64,000 nt of DNA. Origin: an uncultured Bacteroidales bacterium (lineage in GTDB: Bacteria; Bacteroidota; Bacteroidia; Bacteroidales; UBA932). Of this stretch, positions 34,947 through 43,652 are shown piece by piece. Within the stretch, counting starts at the first letter, position 1. Every line of letters starts with the position of its first letter. The position numbers and the translations under genes were made by a program. The notes beneath the pieces were generated by a model. It was not told where the DNA came from. It made no database searches and saw only the letters and a program-made list of their open reading frames with translations. The stretch lies in the NCBI GenBank assembly GCA_900545245.1, contig UQYV01000009.1, forward strand, positions 27,054-91,053, written 5' to 3'.

Positions 34947-37922
34947 TTACTCGCAAGCCGATGTGATATAATCATACAAATTAGGCTCCACAGGTGTCAA
35001 AAGCCGATATCCGATTTCGACAGCCGAGGCATCAGTGTTCGGCATCGTAAATGTCTTCAGGACAGCATTTTCCGGATGAATCACTCTTCCGAGGTAGTAA
35101 AACTCTTTGGATTCCTTGTCGTCTTTATTCTTTCTCACGAACAGTTCCATTGTCACATCCCTTTCTTCGGAATGTATTGCCGTGTCGACATCCTTTGAAG
35201 AAATTGTCCTATTGCTTTTGGAAATTGCAATCAAATTCGAGCGATCCACAAAGCGGTCTTCATATTTTGTGGTGTCGCTTATATCTTCGCTTTTGCTGTA
35301 ATTTATGAATATCGGATACGTCTTAGTTGTCTCATCATATTTGTAACCTCCGATATTGAGCGAAACTTCATTCTTTTCCCAACACAAGAGGCGACACACA
35401 TCCTCATAGGTATATTTATTTCCGACAGAAAACGCACTTCCATATTCACGTTTACTGTAAAACTGCTGGTGCCGAGACAATCCGAAATCTACAATATCTT
35501 GCAGTTCATCTCGAAAAACCGGATTCGCAATAGCTGCTTTGAACGTTTCGGACGCTTGATATGTTCCGGATTTGTTACATTCAATGAGTGCGAGACCTGT
35601 GTAATTCTTTTTTGCAGCTCCAATCGCATAGAAAGAAGCGTTCATAGTGTTTATGACATTGGTTTCTATAATTCCCCCGCATAGAATATTATACTTTTTG
35701 AGCATCTTATCTCTCCATTGCGGGATTATATCACAATCATTTGTGTCAGAAAGAATTATAGAAATCATTTCCAACTCGTGAGGGCGTTTGCCTGATGCGA
35801 ATTTCTCGGAAATGAAATTTAATAGCTGTTTCTCTTTTTCAGAAAAGGTCTCATCAAGATTGTCGTAAGAAACGAGGAAATTATGATAAGATTTTTTGCA
35901 TGCAATGATTCTCAGCGGATCCAGTTCGCCATATTTATCAAAATCTGTCAATTTCGGTCGCCGCCCGAGTTTCATTTTCACATTCTGATACTCTTCCCTA
36001 AGTGACTTCAAATTATTCATTTGGGCTTTGTCAATTGACTGGAAGATTCGTTTTTTGGCAATCTCGTCAAAATAGATGGACGAAACTCCTTTTATGACAG
36101 CATCACCATACATCAAATGGCGACGGATGTTGTCTTTATTTCCTGTCCTATCTCCGGAAAGCGCAACCGGAATAAGATAATTGCTTTCATAGTTACCGAT
36201 AAAATCGAGAATGACGACAAATTCTTTGCCCTCAGCTTTTCGCAGCCCGCGGCCCAACTGCTGAACAAAAATGATTGCAGACTCTGTCGGGCGAAGCATA
36301 ATGACTTGATTAATCTCCGGAATATCAACACCTTCATTGAAAATATCGACAGTGAGGATGTAGTCTAAACGATTAGGGTCATTTTCTTCTGCAATGAGCC
36401 TTGAAACCGCAGTTTCTCGTGCCTGCTGCGAATCGTCTCCGGAGAGAAAAAGCGTTTTGAGGCCTCTTTGATTAAACTTTTCCGACAGAGCTGCCCCTTC
36501 TCTTTTGTTACTACAAAAAATCAATCCTTTCACTCTGCTGCCGCTATATCCGTAATAATTTGCGGTTGAAATGATCTTCTCCACCCGCTCATCGGAGGTT
36601 AACAGACGAAATTTTTCCCAATCTTCAGTCACACCGTCAATCGAAAGGTCGGTGATGCCGAAATAGTGGAACGGGCAAAGCAATTCATTTTCGAGTGCTG
36701 TCTGGAGGCGTATTTCGCAAGCAATGTTGTGGTCGAACTGTTCGTAGATGTCAAAACCGTCGCCTCGCTCTGGAGATGCCGACATTCCGAGGAGAAACTC
36801 CGGCTTGAAATAGGAAATTATACGCTGATAACCGCTGGAACCTGTCCTATGGCATTCGTCAAGGATAATCATTGAGAAGTGGGTAGGAGTGAACAATTCC
36901 TCTCTCAAGTCGTCCTTTGACATCATCTGCATCGTCGAGAATACGAGGTCCGCCTTTCGCAATGCTTCCCTGTTGCAGTTTGTACCCGACAAGAGCTCCA
37001 TATTATATCCTTGGCCCAGAACTTTACCATAGCTCTTAAGTGCCTGTTTATTAATTTGTTCCCTGTGAGATAAGAACAGAACTTTTCGTTTGTGGAGGAG
37101 GTTTTCTGCGAGAAGTTTTCTCAGTGCAAATGCCGAAGCAAATGTTTTGCCTGTTCCGGTTGCAGAAATCAGCAAAGCGCGTTTTTGCCCGTCACGGACA
37201 AGCCTCTCGACATTCATACAGAATTCTGCCTGCATTGTGTTTGGTTCAATGACACGGGCTTTTTCAAGGTCAAGCGAATTGAGCAGTTTTTTCAGTTGCT
37301 CTCTTTCATTTGTCTTTTCTCTGAATTTCTGTTGATACTCGTCGCGACACTCGCTATAACTGATAGAACTGTTCCAGATGTTCTCAAACTCAGTCTCAAC
37401 ATCCTTTGCGAACTGTCCCTCAGACTTAGAGACCATCATAGTATTCCATTCGTGGTTTTTGGAGATTGCCGCTTGCGTGAGGTTTGAGCTGCCGATGAGA
37501 ATTCTGAGGTCTCCGTTGTTGTGGAAAAGATAGCCTTTGGTGTGGAATCCGATGCCGGAATCGCCTGTGCGGTACATTCGGACGTCAAGGTTCGAGAGTG
37601 AATTCAATTTGTCGAGAGCTTTCGGGTCGCTGAACATCAGATAATCTGTCGTAAGAATGCGCCCGGGGACTCCCTTTGACTCCAATTCTTTTAGGAAACC
37701 GAGAAAAGGAGCAATTCCGCCAGATGTGATGAACGCGACTGACATAAACATAGATGAACAGTCTTTCAGTTCGTTTTCAATGACCGACTTGACTGTAGTT
37801 CCGTTGGAGTTGGAGACAAATCGGGGAGTGAAATCCGGTTCTGCCTCAGTTTCCGAATCCACGAAAGCCTGCCGATAGCCGTCGACAATTCGAGATGTGT
37901 TATATGTGTCAGGTCCTTTCAT
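34947..37922 (-). CDS. PLD-like / DEAD-DEAH helicase / DUF3427 defence protein
   Basis: The protein has 991 residues. The N-terminal phospholipase-D-like domain has H127-x-K129 (FHTKGYLFHNNG) followed by GSSNLTQ (144-150). A superfamily 2 helicase has Walker A ATGTGKT (254-260), the box DECH (355-358), SASPERGDG, and motif VI QLGRGLRKAEGK. The C-terminal part from about residue 640 is the DUF3427 region with LLCWEKNEVSLNIGGYKYDE. This architecture occurs in bacterial defence islands as a restriction-like DNA translocase/nuclease. No methyltransferase is adjacent on this strand; the Nudix and ATPase genes follow. The ATG at 37922 faces the invertase gene across 125 bp. Confidence 0.9.
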   Translation of the reverse strand: MKGPDTYNTSRIVDGYRQAFVDSETEAEPDFTPRFVSNSNGTTVKSVIENELKDCSSMFMSVAFITSGGIAPFLGFLKELESKGVPGRILTTDYLMFSDPKALDKLNSLSNLDVRMYRTGDSGIGFHTKGYLFHNNGDLRILIGSSNLTQAAISKNHEWNTMMVSKSEGQFAKDVETEFENIWNSSISYSECRDEYQQKFREKTNEREQLKKLLNSLDLEKARVIEPNTMQAEFCMNVERLVRDGQKRALLISATGTGKTFASAFALRKLLAENLLHKRKVLFLSHREQINKQALKSYGKVLGQGYNMELLSGTNCNREALRKADLVFSTMQMMSKDDLREELFTPTHFSMIILDECHRTGSSGYQRIISYFKPEFLLGMSASPERGDGFDIYEQFDHNIACEIRLQTALENELLCPFHYFGITDLSIDGVTEDWEKFRLLTSDERVEKIISTANYYGYSGSRVKGLIFCSNKREGAALSEKFNQRGLKTLFLSGDDSQQARETAVSRLIAEENDPNRLDYILTVDIFNEGVDIPEINQVIMLRPTESAIIFVQQLGRGLRKAEGKEFVVILDFIGNYESNYLIPVALSGDRTGNKDNIRRHLMYGDAVIKGVSSIYFDEIAKKRIFQSIDKAQMNNLKSLREEYQNVKMKLGRRPKLTDFDKYGELDPLRIIACKKSYHNFLVSYDNLDETFSEKEKQLLNFISEKFASGKRPHELEMISIILSDTNDCDIIPQWRDKMLKKYNILCGGIIETNVINTMNASFYAIGAAKKNYTGLALIECNKSGTYQASETFKAAIANPVFRDELQDIVDFGLSRHQQFYSKREYGSAFSVGNKYTYEDVCRLLCWEKNEVSLNIGGYKYDETTKTYPIFINYSKSEDISDTTKYEDRFVDRSNLIAISKSNRTISSKDVDTAIHSEERDVTMELFVRKNKDDKESKEFYYLGRVIHPENAVLKTFTMPNTDASAVEIGYRLLTPVEPNLYDYITSACE

Positions 37923-37997
37923 TTAAATTATATAGTGACATTTCGTCACATTTTTCTTTTTCTATATGTTTTTTCTTTTTTCTTCAGTCATCTTTGG

Positions 37998-38035
37998 CAA
38001 ATTCGCCGAAAAAAACACCGGTCTTCGGCAATTTG
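37998..38035. repeat. Inverted repeat in the invertase promoter region
   Basis: Arms CAAATTCGCCGAA (37998-38010) and TTCGGCAATTTG (38024-38035) pair with one bulged base around a 13-nt centre, 12 bp before the invertase ATG. A second small palindrome, GTGAC-N5-GTCAC, lies at 37935-37949. They may be autoregulatory or recombination sites for the serine recombinase; neither is tested. Confidence 0.5.
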
Positions 38036-38047
38036 TCACATCGGATT

Positions 38048-38665
38048 ATGGTTTACGGATACATCAGAGTCAGCAGTAATAAACAGACGGTTGAAAATCA
38101 GAGGTTTGAAATATCGGCCTTCTGCAAGGGGGCGTCTCTTTCTGTTGACGGCTGGATTGAGGAAACCATCAGCGGGACGAAAAACTACGACAAAAGAAGA
38201 CTCGGTAAACTCCTCAAAAGGGTGAAGAGGGAAGACCTTATCATCTGCGCTGAACTCTCGCGTTTGGGAAGAAATCTCTTTATGATTATGGAGATTTTGA
38301 ACATCTGTATGAGCAAGGGATGTCGTGTCTGGACAATCAAGGAGGGTTATCGTTTGGGTGATGACATCCCCAGCAAAGTTCTTGCATTCGCATTTGGCCT
38401 GTCAGCAGAAATTGAACGCAAACTGATATCACAGAGGACAAAAGAAGCACTTGCCCGCAAACGCGCAGAAGGTGTTGTGCTCGGCCGTCCCAAGGGAAAA
38501 CCGAATGCCCCTCATAAACACAAACTCTATCCCCAACGCTCTCTTGTCAAAGAACTTCTGAACTCCGGAGTATCCAAATACGAAATCTCCCGCATCTGCA
38601 AAGTTGACCGTAAAACCCTCTACCGCTTCATCAACTCCGGAATAATGGATATTCAGGAGCCTTAG
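38048..38665 (+). CDS. Mpi-like serine recombinase (DNA invertase)
   Basis: The protein has 205 residues from ATG 38048. The resolvase domain opens MVYGYIRVSSNKQTVENQR with the catalytic Ser in RVSS, then ELSRLGRN and SAEIERKLISQRTKEALARK. The C-terminal half has GRPKGKPN and a helix-turn-helix (GVSKYEISRICKVDRKTLYR). Length and motifs match the master DNA invertase Mpi of Bacteroides fragilis, which inverts capsule promoters. Here it sits in a defence island, divergent from the DUF3427 helicase. No full invertible promoter was recognised in the window, so targets may lie elsewhere. Confidence 0.9.
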   Translation: MVYGYIRVSSNKQTVENQRFEISAFCKGASLSVDGWIEETISGTKNYDKRRLGKLLKRVKREDLIICAELSRLGRNLFMIMEILNICMSKGCRVWTIKEGYRLGDDIPSKVLAFAFGLSAEIERKLISQRTKEALARKRAEGVVLGRPKGKPNAPHKHKLYPQRSLVKELLNSGVSKYEISRICKVDRKTLYRFINSGIMDIQEP

Positions 38666-38848
38666 CCTCGTTGACTATTTAGGGTCGATAAATGTCAACT
38701 GTTTCTTATTCATAATAACTAATCTTGCTTACAAAAGCGCGAATATACGAAATTATCGTCAAAGCCGAAAGAAAAAATGCTTAAGCATTATTGAGTGGGC
38801 TTCGCTAATTGCTTGTATAGCCAGCAATTTCATTGATTATGCTCTGAA
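38666..38848. promoter_or_regulatory. Intergenic region before the restriction-modification operon, with palindromes
   Basis: This non-coding 183 bp holds three symmetric elements. GTTGAC (38670-38675) is inverted at 38694-38699. AATGCTTAAGCATT (38776-38789) is a perfect 14-bp palindrome. AATTGCT / AGCAATT (38807-38829) has a 9-bp centre. The last two are placed where an operator of the methyltransferase gene would be. No TAnnTTTG box with a good -33 element was seen. Confidence 0.45.
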
Positions 38849-38919
38849 ATGTGGGGCGATAAATCGACCTATTTTGTGGCATTGGCGGAATACGTTTAGG
38901 CATAGAACGTGCCTGCAAA
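38849..38919 (+). pseudogene. Out-of-frame N-terminus of the C5-methyltransferase (motif I)
   Basis: Reading in the frame of the downstream methyltransferase, bases 38863-38919 encode IDLFCGIGGIRLGIERACK, the conserved SAM-binding motif I, but a TAA stands directly before it (38860-38862). The only sensible start, ATG 38849, opens in a different frame (MWGDK). One additional A in the AAA run at 38861-38863 would join MWGDK to IDLFCGIGG. The intact gene therefore probably began at 38849 and has lost one base. Confidence 0.75.
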
Positions 38920-39891
38920 ATGAATAATTTAGAGTCAGAATGCGTATTCTCTTCAGACATAGACAAATTTGCTCAAGAAACATATCTTGCTAATTTTAGA
39001 GAGAAACCAACTGGAGACATAACTAAAATTGCCGCACAGGAAATTCCTCAATTCACTTTGTTGGCAGCCGGTTTTCCATGTCAACCATTTAGTTACGCCG
39101 GAGAGAAGAAAGGATTTGAAGACACCACCAGAGGAACATTATTCTTTGAGATATGCCGTATTCTACAATATCACAAGCCACCGATGGTATTTCTTGAGAA
39201 TGTCAAGGGTATTGTTTCGCACAACAATGGGAGCACATTAAATACAATTTTACAACAGCTTAGAGAATTGGGATATTACCCACATTGGAAAGTATTGTCA
39301 TCTCTCGATTATGGATTACCACAAAAAAGAGAAAGGTGGTATTGTGTTGCATTCAGAGAAAACATCGAGTTCGAATTCCCAAAGCCACTCGGAGGAAATC
39401 CGACATTACGAGATATCATAGATATTAATGACCATTCCCCACAATTGTCACTCAGTCAATTCGAGTCAGAAAGGATAGATTATCACTTTGCGCATTGTCG
39501 TGATAATGAGCGTGTTCAACACAGTAACGCGAAATATGCGCCCAATACAAAAAAAGGAAAATATGGAGTATATTCTTTTCAGAAGGCAGATGGCTCATTG
39601 AGATTTCATGTGGGCGATGTGGCAAAGACCCAAATTCAAGAAGCATTCTATTCTTGTTTAGCCACTTACGCGCCAACCATTATCGCCAATAGAACCCCTA
39701 AACTATGGGATTTAAAGAGAAAATTATCTGTTCTTGAATCAAAACGTTTACAGGGCTTTCCTGATACATTCATAATGCCTGTTTCGGATGCGCAAGCATA
39801 TAAACAATTGGGAAATTCTGTTAGCGTTCCAGTTATTGAGCAAATCATTAACCTCATGATAATGACATATAAAACAATACTTGACAAATGA
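38920..39891 (+). CDS. DNA (cytosine-5) methyltransferase, 5' end frameshifted
   Basis: The remaining open frame of 323 residues starts at ATG 38920. It retains motif IV with the catalytic Cys (GFPCQPFSYAGEKKGFED), motif VI (LENVKG), motif VIII (GLPQKRERWY), motif IX (SVLESKRLQGFPD) and motif X (KQLGNSVSVPV). The target-recognition region is about residues 160-250. Motif I (FCGIGG) lies upstream but is separated by a frameshift, so the product as written would not bind SAM. The stop overlaps the McrB-like start by ATGA. It would protect host sites from the downstream nuclease. Confidence 0.85.
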   Translation: MNNLESECVFSSDIDKFAQETYLANFREKPTGDITKIAAQEIPQFTLLAAGFPCQPFSYAGEKKGFEDTTRGTLFFEICRILQYHKPPMVFLENVKGIVSHNNGSTLNTILQQLRELGYYPHWKVLSSLDYGLPQKRERWYCVAFRENIEFEFPKPLGGNPTLRDIIDINDHSPQLSLSQFESERIDYHFAHCRDNERVQHSNAKYAPNTKKGKYGVYSFQKADGSLRFHVGDVAKTQIQEAFYSCLATYAPTIIANRTPKLWDLKRKLSVLESKRLQGFPDTFIMPVSDAQAYKQLGNSVSVPVIEQIINLMIMTYKTILDK

Positions 39892-41339
39892 AGTACATCT
39901 CTCTATCATCTACAGTTGGAGCGTTCAACCGCAACAAAGTGACGACTACTTGTAAGTTTTGGGGAATTCTGGCCATTCTAAGTTCCCTTGAAGAATGTAT
40001 TGTACCTGGCAAATGCTACAAATTTAGAGCAGATAGTGTCTCTAATTTTCTCGAATCGCTTTTTCACCTAAATGAAGAGACTAAACAATATACCAACGGG
40101 ACGATATGGACAGTCGTATTTTCGTCTAATTGGTTAAAGAAATTTCGGCAGTTAACATTAAAAGGGACTGCCAATATCTATGACATAGCGACATGGTATT
40201 TCAGGAACAGAGAATTCGCTGACTCAATAAATCGGGAAGACATCTCGCGATTGTTCCTTGAGTGCATACATATCACAGAGGATGAGGCAAGAACACTGTT
40301 TGATTTCAATAAAACAGAGATAGATTTCAGTAACACGATATATAATGACAAACAATTACTATCGGGACTAAATATAGATGGTAATAACTTGACTCCAGAA
40401 GGGACATTTTCAATTGCCTATCCAGGAGAATTGTCACGAGGACCTTTCATCCAGCCTTTGTATGCAAGTCAAAGCATGTTGGAATGTCTAATTATCTCTC
40501 AATACGATGTCAATGATTTATATTTTCACCAAAATTGTAGTAACTCCCATAATACTACAGCACTCCAGACAATCTACTTCGGGTCTCCGGGAACAGGTAA
40601 ATCGCGTCAGGTTAAAGATCGTCTTAAAGATGTCCCGGAAGGACAGATTTTCCGCACAACATTTCACCCGGACAGCGACTACGCCTCCTTTGTCGGATGC
40701 TATAAGCCGATGTGCCATAGTGTAGCGGCTCAGACCTGCAAAGTCCTTGATTATGATGAACTTGTCGCGAAACTCAAGCAGACGCTCGGTGAGCACTTAT
40801 CGAATTTGACGGCTGGATTCGCGCTGTTCGGGTTTGAGTGTCGCGAAAGCATCCTCGATATGGAAAAATCCGGTGAACATACTATTCCTAAACTCGTCGA
40901 AGATGCATATAAGGCCGGCTCGACCTACGACACGACAATCCGTGCCGGGATGCAGATTAAAGAAGAGACCGCTCTGCCGGAATCCTCAAGAATCAGCTAT
41001 GAATTCAGTCCGCAGGTGTTCACAAAAGCCTACTGCAAGGCTTGGAAGAATCCTGACAAGCCGATATATCTCATCATAGAAGAAATCAACAGAGGAAATT
41101 GTGCCCAGATATTCGGTGACCTGTTCCAGCTTCTTGACCGCAAGGACGGAGTTTCAGAATACCCGATTGACGCGGACACGGACCTGAGGTTCTATCTTGA
41201 AGAGGAACTTTCAAATACGGAAGATGGGGAAACGGACGGAAGCGAAGGAATCGAGGGAGGAAAAGCTCCGCCTGCCATCGAACTTCAACATCGTAGCGAC
41301 AATGAATACTTCCGACCAGTCGCTTTTCCCGATGGATAG
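39888..41339 (+). CDS. McrB/LlaJI.R1-like restriction GTPase, 5' part (frameshifted)
   Basis: The frame encodes 483 residues. The N-terminal 220 residues would be the DNA-recognition part. The AAA+ domain has Walker A GSPGTGKS (232-239) and Walker B LIIEEINRGNCAQIFGD (about 395-411), then LLDRKDGVSEYPI. After about residue 445 the frame departs from the family (GETDGSEGIEGGK onward) and ends at 41339. The McrB signature MNTSDQS is found in the next frame. Removing one G from the GGGG run at 41226-41229 would restore a single McrB of about 665 residues. Start ATG overlaps the methyltransferase stop. Confidence 0.85.
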   Translation: MKYISLSSTVGAFNRNKVTTTCKFWGILAILSSLEECIVPGKCYKFRADSVSNFLESLFHLNEETKQYTNGTIWTVVFSSNWLKKFRQLTLKGTANIYDIATWYFRNREFADSINREDISRLFLECIHITEDEARTLFDFNKTEIDFSNTIYNDKQLLSGLNIDGNNLTPEGTFSIAYPGELSRGPFIQPLYASQSMLECLIISQYDVNDLYFHQNCSNSHNTTALQTIYFGSPGTGKSRQVKDRLKDVPEGQIFRTTFHPDSDYASFVGCYKPMCHSVAAQTCKVLDYDELVAKLKQTLGEHLSNLTAGFALFGFECRESILDMEKSGEHTIPKLVEDAYKAGSTYDTTIRAGMQIKEETALPESSRISYEFSPQVFTKAYCKAWKNPDKPIYLIIEEINRGNCAQIFGDLFQLLDRKDGVSEYPIDADTDLRFYLEEELSNTEDGETDGSEGIEGGKAPPAIELQHRSDNEYFRPVAFPDG

Positions 41340-41883
41340 CGCATTTAAACGCCGCTGGGAATGGAGATATATCCCGACAACAGCGCCTAAGGGCAAAGAC
41401 AGACAAATGGAGCTGACAATCAAGAATTCTATCGAGACAAAAGACGGAAGGAAAATAAATGCCGGGAACTACGAATATAGCTGGAAGGATTTTCTCTCCA
41501 ACATCAATACGAGGATTCTGAATGTCACCCATTCTGAGGACAAGCAGCTCGGATATTGGTTCGTGAAAGCGGACGAAGTTTCCGGTAGTATATCAATAAG
41601 CACTTTTGTTTCGAAAGTGGTGTTCTATCTATGGAACGATGTCTTCAAGGACGTGGGAGCGAAGGACACCAATCCGTTCACGATCAAGGTAAACGGAAAG
41701 AACGAAATCATGTCTTTCAATTCGTTCTTTGAGGAGAATACGGAGGGCAAAGTCGTTGAGAGCCTTGGAGTGCTGCATACGTTCCTCGCGAATGTAGGGC
41801 TCACGCCGGAACCTGTCTTTGTGGAAAAGTCGGAGACTGATGGCGGTTTCGGAAACGGGAATGAGGATCAAAGCGGATCATAG
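41224..41883 (+). CDS. McrB-like GTPase, 3' part (second fragment)
   Basis: It continues the McrB-like protein in another frame. LPSNFNIVATMNTSDQSLFP carries the McrB signature M-N-T-x-D-x-S, and SAFKRRWEWRYIP is the arginine-finger region. ATG 41224 could start translation, but there is no reason for an independent start here, so it is best seen as the 3' half of a split gene. The stop at 41883 is 3 bp before the McrC-like start. Without the 5' Walker motifs this fragment cannot bind GTP. Confidence 0.8.
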   Translation: MGKRTEAKESREEKLRLPSNFNIVATMNTSDQSLFPMDSAFKRRWEWRYIPTTAPKGKDRQMELTIKNSIETKDGRKINAGNYEYSWKDFLSNINTRILNVTHSEDKQLGYWFVKADEVSGSISISTFVSKVVFYLWNDVFKDVGAKDTNPFTIKVNGKNEIMSFNSFFEENTEGKVVESLGVLHTFLANVGLTPEPVFVEKSETDGGFGNGNEDQSGS

Positions 41884-41886
41884 TAA

Positions 41887-43548
41887 ATGAAAGTTCTAGT
41901 TGAAGGACACAGCTACGATGCCGCCCTTGTCCGTGACATCTGCCGCGACTTTGAAATTGTCGAAAATGAGAGAATCAAGGTCACGAAAATCGGCTATTAC
42001 TTCAACTCTGCCATCAATGACTGCGTTCTGTGCCTGCCGAAGATCGTATGCGATGCTTCTGGTGCGACCGTGTTCGGAGGGCTGTCCCCAGAGAACCTGA
42101 TAGACGCATTTTCTTCTGAAAACCAGCTTAGTGAAGAACAGACAGAGTTTATCCGCAGTTTCAGCCTGTGGACATATCGTGCAATCTCCGCATACGCAAG
42201 GCTGAATCCGGACAGCGACATTGTCACAAAATCCGGTGCCACAGAGAGCCACGGAGAGCCCGATGCCGCCGAGGGAACTCTGTTAGACGTTATTCTTGAC
42301 GTCATCCGGTTCTTCAACGCCAACAGGGACTATTTCATATATATCATAAGGAATCTCCACAGCGGATATGACCGCATAAACTGGCAAAAGACAATTCAGA
42401 CAAAAGCACCGGTCTACCAGGACGGACAGCCGTATTATCTTGAAGTCATAAACCGCAGGAAACAGATTGACTTCGATGAGGAACTTATGATTATCTTTCA
42501 TTCAATCCTGCACTACATATCATCGGAACTCGGACTCGATGTCCGCACGGAATGCTGCTATGAACCGATTACCGGTGCGCAGTTTGAGGCTTATCTTGAT
42601 GGATATGGACTCACCAGACTGAATGCGATCAAATATAAATACTTTTCAGACAAAGATATACGATTGTGGAAGCTGTGTCGTGCATTTTTCCTCAAGACTG
42701 CCGGCATTCAGGAAAAGGAGAACATCTGCGACTATCTTCTTGTTAGTAATTTTGAAATCGTATTCGAGTCAATGATGGACGCGCTGATTTCGGATGCGGA
42801 CCTGCCGGAATTGCTCAAGAAACAGAAGGACGGCAAAATTGTCGATCATCTTTTCAGGTATCGCTCTCCGATCGACGACCGAGAAATCTATTACATAGGC
42901 GACAGCAAGTACTACTCCATCGGTTCGACAGTCGGAGACAATTCCATCTACAAGCAGTTCACCTACGCGAAAAACATTATCCAGTACCATTTTGCACGTT
43001 CTACGTCAAGGAAACTAGATGAGATGGGCTATCGTGACCCTCTCACTGAAGGCTACAACTTTACTCCCAACTTCTTCATAAGCGCCTTCATTCCAGACAC
43101 TCTCACATTCGGGTACTCCGGACTGACCCTCCGTGATTTCTCCGGAAATGGCGCGGAGGAAGATAAGCACAGGATTTTCCATTTTGAAAACCGTCTGTTT
43201 GACCGAGATACTCTCTGGCTTTTCCATTTCGACATCAACCTGCTCTATGTCATGTCGCTGTATGCCTCCAATGACCCGACAGAACAGACATTGTTCAAGG
43301 AAAATTTCAAGGACAAGGTCTTTCAGGCAACGCTCAGGCTTCTGAATGCGAAATATATTTTCTTCACCATCAAGCCATTAACCCTGGAAACAGAAGAATT
43401 TGTTCAGCACTATTTCTATCTTCTCCACGGCAAAATCTACAGTAAACCCGACGGCACACTTATGCTAGCACTTGAAAAGGAACATCCTGAGAATGAGGCT
43501 CTTCTTGAGAAACTGCGCAAAGTTGCGAACATATCCAAAGACAACTAA
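41887..43548 (+). CDS. McrC/LlaJI-type restriction endonuclease subunit
   Basis: The 553-residue intact frame starts 3 bp after the McrB stop. The C-terminal half holds a PD-(D/E)xK-like core: IDDREIYYIGDSKYYS with Asp330/331 and Asp339-x-Lys341, preceded by NFEIVFESMMDALISD. The architecture fits LlaJI-family nucleases, McrC-like partners recruited by an McrB-type GTPase in systems that also encode 5-methylcytosine methyltransferases. With both partners frameshifted, this subunit is probably inactive in this strain. The last 35 coding-region bases (43453-43487) recur at 45375-45409. Confidence 0.8.
   Translation: MKVLVEGHSYDAALVRDICRDFEIVENERIKVTKIGYYFNSAINDCVLCLPKIVCDASGATVFGGLSPENLIDAFSSENQLSEEQTEFIRSFSLWTYRAISAYARLNPDSDIVTKSGATESHGEPDAAEGTLLDVILDVIRFFNANRDYFIYIIRNLHSGYDRINWQKTIQTKAPVYQDGQPYYLEVINRRKQIDFDEELMIIFHSILHYISSELGLDVRTECCYEPITGAQFEAYLDGYGLTRLNAIKYKYFSDKDIRLWKLCRAFFLKTAGIQEKENICDYLLVSNFEIVFESMMDALISDADLPELLKKQKDGKIVDHLFRYRSPIDDREIYYIGDSKYYSIGSTVGDNSIYKQFTYAKNIIQYHFARSTSRKLDEMGYRDPLTEGYNFTPNFFISAFIPDTLTFGYSGLTLRDFSGNGAEEDKHRIFHFENRLFDRDTLWLFHFDINLLYVMSLYASNDPTEQTLFKENFKDKVFQATLRLLNAKYIFFTIKPLTLETEEFVQHYFYLLHGKIYSKPDGTLMLALEKEHPENEALLEKLRKVANISKDN
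43453..43487 (+). repeat. Left copy of a duplicated mcrC tail
   Basis: These 35 bp near the 3' end of the McrC-like gene match 45375-45409 with three mismatches. Both copies contain TGAAAAGGAACATCC. The copies flank the BRO-N fragment plus ATPase module. Confidence 0.8.
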
Positions 43549-43569
43549 AAACTTAGACTTTCGGCATTA

Positions 43570-43604
43570 TTATCATCATAAATTTACTAATTTTGTGATG
43601 ATAA
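43570..43604 (+). promoter_or_regulatory. Promoter with a 9-bp inverted repeat before the BRO-N fragment
   Basis: TAATTTTG (43588-43595) matches the -7 consensus. It is enclosed by perfect arms TTATCATCA (43570-43578) and TGATGATAA (43596-43604), so a dimeric repressor bound here would cover the -7 box. Phage-type BRO-N proteins are DNA-binding, so the site may be autoregulatory. Confidence 0.55.
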
Positions 43605-43652
43605 ATCTTGGTGCAGAAAACTGCGCTGCAAATCTAAGATAACCGATTGTTT

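Noticed and set aside
37895..38047. Extended N-terminus of the invertase
   Set aside because: It is Phe/Ser-rich and includes the upstream inverted repeat. Serine recombinases of this type begin directly at MVYGYIRVS (38048).
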